Shown piece after piece: positions 55,637-62,408 of a DNA stretch of 64,000 nt. Numbering within the stretch: the first letter of the stretch is position 1; each line of letters opens with the position of its first letter. The translations under genes and the position numbers were made by a program. Source of the DNA: Rhodosalinus halophilus (lineage in GTDB: Bacteria > Pseudomonadota > Alphaproteobacteria > Rhodobacterales > Rhodobacteraceae); assembly GCF_003298775.1 (NCBI RefSeq), contig NZ_QNTQ01000002.1:239258-303257 (forward strand), written 5' to 3'. Under the pieces are notes generated by a model. It did not search any database. It was given only the letters and a program-made list of their open reading frames with translations, and was not told the origin of the DNA.

Positions 55637-56099
55637 GGTTTCGCACGCCTCTCCGTCGCGACCGCCCCGGACGCCAGCGCATGCAATATGCGAGTCGCGG
55701 GGAATGTTCGACCGGTCCGATCCTTAAGCCGCCCGTTCACGATTTGTAAACCTGCGGCATGACGAATGCCTGACGAACGATGCCCGCTTTTCGCCGGGCG
55801 CCCGCGAAGCGGGCAGGATCTGCGCTCGCGCAGCGCGCCCGGACGCCCGCAAAAAGCTTGACGCTGCGAGAGCTTGGCGCCCGCAGCCGCGCCCGCACGG
55901 CCTGTGACGGGCGCGCTCGACGCTGAATTCCCATGCGCGAATACGCGTGCGCGCGGTCCGTAATTACAAATCCTGCCCGCGATCTGTTGTTTCCGTGCCG
56001 CAGTCTATCGGCCGGAACGCCGCGGCGCGCCCCCGATTCGCCCGCGCATATGGCGTCAGACGGAATCATGCGATATGCAATATCGTAAAGCGTAGAGCG
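55637..56099. promoter_or_regulatory. 463-bp divergent EPS promoter region with palindromes
   Basis: It lies between the sugar transferase (minus) and yjbH (plus). Two sites share ATGCAATAT: CGCAT-GCAAT-ATGCG at 55678-55692, 42 bp from the sugar transferase start, and the perfect dyad CGATAT-GCA-ATATCG at 56071-56085, 14 bp before yjbH. A third inverted repeat TGCCCGCTT / AAGCGGGCA spans 55781-55815. These could be operators for the MarR-like EPS regulator. No gene is seen here. Confidence 0.5.
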
Positions 56100-58337
56100 A
56101 TGGCCAACATCGTGACAAGAAACGCGAGCAGGAGAGCAGACATCGTTGGGACCCTGACGCCCGGCGCCCCGCGCACCGCGGGCGCCCTGCCCGTCCGCCG
56201 CCGGCGGCGCCGCGCGTTCGCGCGCCTCGCCCCCGCCGCGGCGCCGCTCGTGGCGCTTCTCTGCGCGGCCCCGGGGCCCGCGCAGGAGCTTCCGCCAGAG
56301 GCGGGCTTCAACACCTACGGGACGCCGGGCCTGATCGACATGCCGACGGCGCGCTCGCGCCGCGACGGCGAGCTCGCCTTCACGTTGAGCCATTTCCGCA
56401 ACCAGACGCGCAGCACGCTCACCTTCCAGGTGACGCCGCGGCTCTCGGCGAGCTTTCGCTACGCCAACCTCTACGACATCCGGCCCGGCGGCCCCGACGG
56501 CGCCGTGGTCGATTTCCGCTTCGACCGCAGCTTCTCGCTGCAATACCGTCTTTTCGAGGAGACCGCGACGCGGCCGGCAGTGGCCGTGGGCCTCAACGAC
56601 TTCCTGGGCACCGGCCTCTACTCCTCCGAATACGTCGTCGCCTCCAAGACCTTTTCCGACCGCCTGCGCGTGACCGGCGGCCTGGGCTGGGGCCGGCTCG
56701 GCACCGAAGGCGGCTTCACGAACCCTCTGGGCATCCTCGGCGACCGCTTCGAGGACCGCCCCGAACGCGACAGCGGCCTGGGCGGCGAGGTCCGCACCGC
56801 GCAGTGGTTCCGCGGCGACGCGGCGCTCTTCGGCGGGCTCGAATGGCAGGCGACCGACCGGCTGACGCTTCTCGCGGAATATTCCTCCGACGCCTACCCG
56901 AACGAGGACGGCGCCGCCTTCGACCGGCGCTCGCCGCTCAACTTCGGGGCGCAATACGACCTGCGCCCCGGCATCACGCTCGGGCTCAACTATCTCTACG
57001 GCGCCGAGTTCGGGGCCCAGGTCACCTTCGCCACGGATCCCGCGACGCGGCCCTTCGGCAGCGGACGGGGCGCAGCCCCCCCGCCGGTCGTCCCGCGCGG
57101 GCCGGCGAGCGCTGCCGATCTGGGATGGGATCTCGGCGCGGCCGCGCCCGGCCTTCGCGACCGCGCCGCCGCGGCGCTCGCGGCGGAGGGCGTGCGCCTG
57201 CACGCCTTCGACCTGCGCCGCACGCATCTGCGCATCGAGATCGAGAACCTGCGCTACCGGGCCACGGCGCAGGCCGTGGGGCGCACGGCGCGCGCGCTGA
57301 CGGGCCTTCTGCCCGCGTCGGTCGAGACGCTGACCGTGGTGCCGGTCTTCGACGGCGTCGCCGGATCGGCGATCACCATCCGGCGCTCCGATCTCGAGGA
57401 GCTGGAGTTCGCCTACGACAACGTCTGGGCGAGCTTCGCCCGTGCCCGGATCGAGGGCGCGCGCCCGGCCGAGAGTCCGGTTCCCGGCCGCTACCCGCGC
57501 TTCGAGACGCGGATCGAGCCCTACATCTCGCCGAGCCTCTTCGACCCCGACGCGCCGATCCGCGCCGACGCCGGGATCGCGCTCGGGGCCGAGTGGGAGC
57601 CGGCGCCGGGCTGGCTGATTGCGGGCCGCGTCCAGAAGAAGGTGATCGGCAATCTCGACGAGTCCGACCGCCCCTCGACCTCCGTTCTTCCGCGCGTGCG
57701 CTCGGAGTTCAACATCTACGACCGCGAGGGCGACCCCGCGCTCACCGAGCTCAGCGCCAACTACTTCTTCCAGCCGCGCGAAAACCTCTACGGCCGGCTG
57801 AGCTTCGGCTATCTCGAGCGCATGTTCGGCGGGGTTTCGGGCGAGCTGCTCTGGAAGGAGGTGGAGAGCCCTCTCGCGCTGGGGCTCGAGGTCAACTACG
57901 TCAAGCAGCGCGACTTCGACCAGGGCTTCGGCTTCCGCGACTACGAGGTCGCCACCGGCCACGCCTCGCTCTACTGGGACATGGGCAACGGATTTCACAC
58001 CCAGGTCGACGCGGGCCGCTACCTCGCCGGCGACTGGGGCGCCACGCTCACGGTCGACCGCGAGTTCGCCAACGGCTGGCGCGTCGGCGCCTTCGCGACG
58101 CTAACCGACGTCCCCTTCGACGACTTCGGCGAGGGCTCCTTCGACAAGGGGCTTCGCCTCACCATCCCGCTCGACTGGATCACCGGCCAGGAGGACCGCC
58201 GCAGCGTCTCGACGGTCATCCGGCCCGTCCAGCGCGACGGCGGCCAGCGCCTCGACGTCGACCACCGCCTCTACGAGAAGATTCGCGAGGCCCACCGCAC
58301 CGGGTTGCGCGAGGACTGGGGGAGGTTCTGGCGATGA
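56100..58337 (+). CDS. yjbH: YjbH-family outer-membrane protein for exopolysaccharide
   Basis: 745 residues. After an Arg-rich n-region and hydrophobic stretch (cleavage probably at GPAQ near 63) the protein begins GFNTYGTPGLIDMPTARSRRDGELAFTLS, the mark of the YjbH family. Alternating aromatic strands fill the rest, consistent with one or two beta-barrels, and a mid-region (about 380-480) is more globular. In E. coli yjbEFGH and similar loci it is thought to secrete polysaccharide. The start at 56100 gives an unusually long n-region, so a later start is possible. It overlaps the next gene by 4 bp. Confidence 0.88.
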   Translation: MANIVTRNASRRADIVGTLTPGAPRTAGALPVRRRRRRAFARLAPAAAPLVALLCAAPGPAQELPPEAGFNTYGTPGLIDMPTARSRRDGELAFTLSHFRNQTRSTLTFQVTPRLSASFRYANLYDIRPGGPDGAVVDFRFDRSFSLQYRLFEETATRPAVAVGLNDFLGTGLYSSEYVVASKTFSDRLRVTGGLGWGRLGTEGGFTNPLGILGDRFEDRPERDSGLGGEVRTAQWFRGDAALFGGLEWQATDRLTLLAEYSSDAYPNEDGAAFDRRSPLNFGAQYDLRPGITLGLNYLYGAEFGAQVTFATDPATRPFGSGRGAAPPPVVPRGPASAADLGWDLGAAAPGLRDRAAAALAAEGVRLHAFDLRRTHLRIEIENLRYRATAQAVGRTARALTGLLPASVETLTVVPVFDGVAGSAITIRRSDLEELEFAYDNVWASFARARIEGARPAESPVPGRYPRFETRIEPYISPSLFDPDAPIRADAGIALGAEWEPAPGWLIAGRVQKKVIGNLDESDRPSTSVLPRVRSEFNIYDREGDPALTELSANYFFQPRENLYGRLSFGYLERMFGGVSGELLWKEVESPLALGLEVNYVKQRDFDQGFGFRDYEVATGHASLYWDMGNGFHTQVDAGRYLAGDWGATLTVDREFANGWRVGAFATLTDVPFDDFGEGSFDKGLRLTIPLDWITGQEDRRSVSTVIRPVQRDGGQRLDVDHRLYEKIREAHRTGLREDWGRFWR

Positions 58338-58936
58338 GGCGGCTCCTCGCGCTCTGCACGCTCCTCGTGGCGGCGGCCTGCGCGCCCCAGCGGGTCGTGG
58401 TCACGCCAGACCTGCGCCCCGCGCTCGACCGGGCGGCGCTCGAGACGCTGGGCGAACCGGTCGCCCTTCTCGAGGTGCCCGCGCTCGGCGCGGCCGCGCT
58501 CATGCGCGTCTCCGCCCGCAACGGGCCTGTCACGACCTGGAGCACGGTGGACGCGCGCGCGATCTCGCTCGAGGACGGCATCCTCGTGGCCACCCGCGGG
58601 CTGGGGCACGACCTGATGAGCGCGGAGCCGGGGAGGACACGCGCGCGCCTCGTCCGCGGCGGGGCCGACTGGGCGCCGCGCTTTTTCAGCTGGCTCGACG
58701 GCGAGGACCGCCCGGTCTTCGCGACCTTGCTCTGCCGCATCGAGACCCGCCGCCCCGAGCGCCTCGAGATCCTGGGCCGTGCGCGCCCCGTCACGCGGGT
58801 CACGGAGCGCTGCACCAATCCCGATCACGCGGTGACGAACACCTATTGGCTGGGCCCCGACGGCGTGATCTGGAAGTCGCACCAATGGGCGAGCCCTGAT
58901 CTCGGGTATGTGGAGATCGAACACCTGATACGCTAG
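58334..58936 (+). CDS. GfcB/YjbF-like outer-membrane lipoprotein
   Basis: 200 residues. Lipobox AAAC (Cys near 16) predicts a lipoprotein. Segments such as GPVTTWSTVDARAISLEDGILVATRGLGHDLM and NTYWLGPDGVIWKSHQW match the YjbF/GfcB (YmcC) family that always goes with YjbH. ATG overlaps the yjbH stop (ATGA). It probably acts with YjbH in EPS export. Confidence 0.85.
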   Translation: MRRLLALCTLLVAAACAPQRVVVTPDLRPALDRAALETLGEPVALLEVPALGAAALMRVSARNGPVTTWSTVDARAISLEDGILVATRGLGHDLMSAEPGRTRARLVRGGADWAPRFFSWLDGEDRPVFATLLCRIETRRPERLEILGRARPVTRVTERCTNPDHAVTNTYWLGPDGVIWKSHQWASPDLGYVEIEHLIR

Positions 58937-59006
58937 AAGAGAGAAAAAACTCCGGAACGGCCCGCGCCACAAGCGGCCCCGGACTCGAGCAGAAGGAAAA
59001 CCCGGA

Positions 59007-60374
59007 ATGACGCGTCGCGCCCCGTTCGCCGTGCTGATGGCCGTGGCCCTCACGACCGCATCCTGCGGGATAACCTACGTCAGCCCCTCCGTGCGCAACC
59101 AGAGCGAGGACGTCCCCGTCCGCGTGATGACGATCAGCTCGCAGAGCGTGCTGATGGCCAATCGCGCGCCCTACACGCCGCAGCGCCTGCCGCAGGCCTT
59201 CTACGAGACCGCGAGCGGCGCGGGCCAGATGCGCCAGCCCGCCGCCCTGCCCGACGCGCCGCGCGTGCCCGACGCGCGCTACCGCGAACCGGTGCTGCGC
59301 CCGCCCCCGCCGCTGGAGCCCGCGCCCTACCGCATCGGCGTGGGCGACGTCGTGCTGCTGGCCACCAAGAGCGCGGGCTCGACCGTCGAGCAGCTGAGCG
59401 GCCTGCTGGCCGCGCAGACCCAGCGCCAGGGCTTCACGGTGCGCGACGACGGCACGATCTCGATCCCCGACGTGGGCGCGCCGCGCATCGGCGGGCTCAC
59501 CCTCGAGGAGGCCGAGAACGAGCTTTTCGAGATGCTGCTCGCGAACGGCATGAACCCGGCCTTCTCGCTCGAGGTACAGGACTTCAACGCCCACAAGGTC
59601 GTCGTCGGCGGCGCGGTCGGCAGCCCCTCGGTCGTGCCGATCACGCTGCAGCCGCTCACGCTGCGCCTCGCCATCGCCGCCGCGGGCGGGCTCGCGGTGC
59701 CGGACACGCGCTTCGCCACGATCCGCATCTTCCGCAACGGCTCACTCTACGAGATCCCGGTGGCAGAGTTCGACGACGACGCCGATCTCCAGGACACCAT
59801 CCTGCGCTCGGGCGACGCGGTCTTCGTCGATCTCACCTACGACTACGACCGGGCGCTGGAATACTTCCGCCAGCAGATCGACGTGATCGCGCTCGAGCGC
59901 CAGTCGCGGCAGCAGGCCTTCCAGGAGTTGCAGGCCGAGATCGCCTTCCGCCAGGCGGCGCTGAACGAGCGCCGGTCGAACTTTCAGACGCGGCTCGATC
60001 TCGGCGCCGAGGCGCGCGACTACGTCTATCTGAGCGGCGAGATCGCAAACCAGACCCGCCTGCCGCTGCCCTTCGGACAGAAGGCCTCGCTGGCCGACAT
60101 CCTCTTCGAGGCGGGCGGCTTCGACGTCACCACGGGCAATCCCTCGCACATCTACGTGCTGCGCCCCTCGCCGGAGCCGGAGGAGTTCGGCGCGGTCACC
60201 GCCTGGCATCTCGACGCGCGCAACCCGGCCGCCTTCACCCTCGCCGCGCGCTTCGAGATGCGCCCCGACGACGTCGTCTTCATCGAGGAGCAGCCGATCA
60301 CCCGGTGGAACCGCGCCCTGCGCCAGTTCTTCCCGGTCCTGATCAACACCGCGCGCAGCGCGCTCGGCGACTGA
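59007..60374 (+). CDS. polysaccharide export lipoprotein (Wza/KpsD type)
   Basis: 455 residues. Signal peptide with lipobox TASC (Cys near 20). The Poly_export domain starts YRIGVGDVVLLATKS near 111, is followed by VRDDGTISIPDVGAPRIGGLTLEEAENEL, then SLBB-like repeats (KVVVGGAVGSPSVVPI, YVYLSGEIANQTRLPL) and a C-terminal helix (RQFFPVLINTARSAL). It forms the outer-membrane exit of the EPS machine with the Wzc-like protein. It lies 70 bp after the GfcB-like gene. Confidence 0.93.
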   Translation: MTRRAPFAVLMAVALTTASCGITYVSPSVRNQSEDVPVRVMTISSQSVLMANRAPYTPQRLPQAFYETASGAGQMRQPAALPDAPRVPDARYREPVLRPPPPLEPAPYRIGVGDVVLLATKSAGSTVEQLSGLLAAQTQRQGFTVRDDGTISIPDVGAPRIGGLTLEEAENELFEMLLANGMNPAFSLEVQDFNAHKVVVGGAVGSPSVVPITLQPLTLRLAIAAAGGLAVPDTRFATIRIFRNGSLYEIPVAEFDDDADLQDTILRSGDAVFVDLTYDYDRALEYFRQQIDVIALERQSRQQAFQELQAEIAFRQAALNERRSNFQTRLDLGAEARDYVYLSGEIANQTRLPLPFGQKASLADILFEAGGFDVTTGNPSHIYVLRPSPEPEEFGAVTAWHLDARNPAAFTLAARFEMRPDDVVFIEEQPITRWNRALRQFFPVLINTARSALGD

Positions 60375-60378
60375 CCGG

Positions 60379-60411
60379 GCCCCGCTGCCTGCCGTCGCGG
60401 CAGCTGCGGGC
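60379..60411 (+). terminator. possible hairpin after the export gene
   Basis: CTGCCG-TCG-CGGCAG, extended outward by partial GC pairing, begins a few bases after the wza-type stop. No T-run follows, so termination strength is doubtful. Confidence 0.35.
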
Positions 60412-60551
60412 AAACCGGGCGCGGGACCGGGGGCGCGGCATTGACCCCGTCCGCCCGGCGCGCGACCCTCCGCCCGGGTTGCGCGACGGGCGCCCCGCTC
60501 GGCCGCGCAGAGGCGCCCTCCCCCCTTGCAATCGATCCGCGCGCGGCGTAG

Positions 60552-60569
60552 GCGTTCACGCATGAACGC
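60552..60569. promoter_or_regulatory. inverted repeat upstream of the MarR-like gene
   Basis: GCGTTCA-CGCA-TGAACGC, a perfect 7-bp dyad 48 bp upstream of the regulator start. The position is suitable for autoregulation. A GCGGTAGC string (60609-60616), matching the core of the ops element used by RfaH, lies right before the start codon. Confidence 0.45.
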
Positions 60570-60617
60570 ATCGCGTCATCGGGCCCGCAAGGCGCGGCAA
60601 GTCCCGGTGCGGTAGCC

Positions 60618-61022
60618 ATGGCGAAACCCGTCCGCGACGCCTCTCTCGACCAGCTCACCGAGCGCGACACGGAGCTGCTGCGCGCGATCGACGCCGAGCC
60701 CGCGGCGAGCCAGCGCGATCTCGCGCGGCGCACCGGCATCAGCCTGGGCGCGGTGAACTACTGCCTGCGGGCGCTGGGCGAGAAGGGCCTCGTGAAGGTC
60801 CGCAACTTCCGCGCCTCGAACAACAAGCTGCGCTACGCCTATGTGCTCACGCCGACAGGCCTCGAGGCGAAGTCCCGCCTCACCGCGCGCTTCCTGCGCC
60901 GCAAGCTCGCCGAGTACGAGCGGCTCCAGGCCGAGATCGCGGCGCTGGAGGCCGAGCTCGCCGGGGAGCGCGATCCCGCGTCGCCCGCGGCAGCGCGAAA
61001 GCGCGCGCCGGGGGCGGAATGA
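60618..61022 (+). CDS. MarR-family EPS-associated transcriptional regulator
   Basis: 134 residues. The winged helix reads LLRAIDAEPAASQRDLARRTGISLGAVNYCLRALGEKGLVKV, followed by the wing NFRASNNKLRYAYVLTP and a C-terminal coiled coil (ARFLRRKLAEYERLQAEIAALEAEL). This matches the MarR_EPS subfamily tied to exopolysaccharide loci. It probably regulates the divergent EPS transcripts. It is transcribed in the same direction as the export gene. Confidence 0.9.
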   Translation: MAKPVRDASLDQLTERDTELLRAIDAEPAASQRDLARRTGISLGAVNYCLRALGEKGLVKVRNFRASNNKLRYAYVLTPTGLEAKSRLTARFLRRKLAEYERLQAEIAALEAELAGERDPASPAAARKRAPGAE

Positions 61023-61156
61023 CGCGGTTCGGCCCTGCGCGGGGGCGGCGCGTGGCTCGGGATTCGTGGCCCGAGGCCCGGAGTTCACGTTATCTGGCAA
61101 TCGGACCTCGAGAGGCCAATTGAGGGCAAGGGCGGCGACGGCCAGAGCGCGAATGG

Positions 61157-61223
61157 TTGACGCCTGCGGAAGTATATACTACATGTATATACGAGCATCT
61201 ACGGTGCGCCATCTACGGTGCGC
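61157..61223 (+). promoter_or_regulatory. vapBC promoter/operator region with palindromes and tandem repeat
   Basis: TTGACG at 61157-61162 could be a -35. Two copies of the self-complementary octamer GTATATAC (61172-61179 and 61185-61192) lie 5 bp apart and overlap where a -10 would be. A perfect 14-bp tandem repeat CATCTACGGTGCGC follows (61196-61209, 61210-61223). This suits autorepression by VapB-VapC. Confidence 0.6.
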
Positions 61224-61247
61224 GGAGTCCGAAGCGGGAGGTGTGAC

Positions 61248-61478
61248 ATGGAACGTGGATCGGTATTCATGACGAACAAGACGCAAGCCGTCCGTTTCCC
61301 GAAGTCGGTGCGCCTGCCTGACGGCACCACGAGTGTGGATATTCAGCGCCGCGGCCGAAGCTGGGTCATCACACCCTCCGAGCAAAGCTGGGCGGCATGG
61401 TTCGATGGTGAGGGTGTCAGCGACGATTTCATGACGGATCGTGAGCAGCCGGCAGACCAGGAGCGTGCAGCGCTCTGA
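61248..61478 (+). CDS. vapB: VapB-type antitoxin
   Basis: 76 residues. The AbrB-like start TNKTQAVRFPKSVRLPDGTTSVDIQRRGRSWVITP is the VapB signature (NRTQAVRLPK type), with an acidic C-terminal tail for toxin binding (FDGEGVSDDFMTDREQPADQE). ATG 61248 has GGGAGG 6 nt upstream. Its stop overlaps the toxin start (TGATG). It is visibly lower in GC than the EPS genes, suggesting acquisition. Confidence 0.9.
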   Translation: MERGSVFMTNKTQAVRFPKSVRLPDGTTSVDIQRRGRSWVITPSEQSWAAWFDGEGVSDDFMTDREQPADQERAAL

Positions 61479-61879
61479 TGCTGCGGTACATCTTGGATAC
61501 AAATATCCTGATCTATACCGTCAAAAACAAACCTGACGTGGTTCGGCAACACTTCGAGGCGCATGATGGCGAGATCTGTGCATCGAGCGTCACGGCCATG
61601 GAGCTCCTCTACGGTGCGCACAAGTCACAAGCCGTGCGCCGCAATCTTGACGTTGTCGAAGGTCTGCTTGGGCGCATCGAGATCCTGGACTTCGACCTGA
61701 GCGCTGCCGAACATGCCGGGCAGATCCGTGCCGAGCTCGCTTCGGCTGGAAATCCGATTGGACCCTTCGATGTCATGATTGCGGGTCATGCCCGCTCCAG
61801 AGGCTTGTGCCTCGTCACGCACAATGAAGGCGAGTTTGCCCGCGTCAGCGGGCTGCGTCTCGCGAACTGGGCAAAGTGA
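61478..61879 (+). CDS. vapC: VapC-type PIN-domain toxin ribonuclease
   Basis: 133 residues. PIN site: Asp7 (YILDTNILIY), Glu42 (TAMELLYGA), Asp98 (GPFDVMIAGHA) and Asn116/Glu119 (THNEGEF). It is close to the FitB/VapC-1 class that cleaves initiator or other tRNAs. It is paired with the overlapping VapB gene and should be held inactive by it. Codon use and composition differ from the flanking EPS genes. Confidence 0.93.
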   Translation: MLRYILDTNILIYTVKNKPDVVRQHFEAHDGEICASSVTAMELLYGAHKSQAVRRNLDVVEGLLGRIEILDFDLSAAEHAGQIRAELASAGNPIGPFDVMIAGHARSRGLCLVTHNEGEFARVSGLRLANWAK

Positions 61880-61984
61880 CGCCGAGGCGTTTGTTTTGCG
61901 TTATCGGGCGTTTGTCCCCGTGAACGCCCGCGGCGGCAGGTCGTCGCCGGCGGGCACCCGGCCTGAGCCCGCGGAGGAGCGGCA

Positions 61985-62320
61985 CTGAGCGGATGGTGGC
62001 ACGAAGGCAAGCAGGCGTTTCTCGACGCGACCGGGCTCTCGGACGGTGCCGCGCATGTGCATTTCGGGCTCGCGGCCTTCCTGCTCCTCGCGCTGGCCTT
62101 GCGCCGGCGCCGGCATGGGCTCCGTCTCGCCTGGCTCGGGGTCTTCGCGCTGCAGGGCGCCAACGAGGTGATGGACGCAGTGGACTGGATCGGCTGGACG
62201 GGTGCCGTGCACTGGGCGGATGCCGCGGGCGACTACGCGCTGACCCTGCTCTGGCCGACGATCCTCGTGCTCGTCGTGCCGCGTCTTTTTCCAGGGCCGC
62301 GCGCGCCGAGGCAGCAATGA
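61985..62320 (+). CDS. small membrane protein of unknown function, apparent CTG start
   Basis: 111 residues if translation begins at CTG 61985. A stop codon at 61964 leaves no ATG, GTG or TTG before GTG 62057, which would cut into the first helix and lose GWWHEGKQAFLDATGLSDG. A strong GGAGGAG (61973-61979) lies 5 nt before the CTG. The protein has three hydrophobic segments (about 27-37, 45-60, 82-96) and conserved-looking EVMDAVDWIGWTG. No family name can be given. It precedes an ABC exporter gene by 88 bp and could belong with it. Confidence 0.6.
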   Translation: MSGWWHEGKQAFLDATGLSDGAAHVHFGLAAFLLLALALRRRRHGLRLAWLGVFALQGANEVMDAVDWIGWTGAVHWADAAGDYALTLLWPTILVLVVPRLFPGPRAPRQQ

Positions 62321-62408
62321 CGCACCGCTCCGCCTGCCCCTTCCGACCCCCGCGCCGCGGTGATCGCGGCTCTGACCTCCATGACGTTCGCAGCGGAGTG
62401 ATCCAGTC

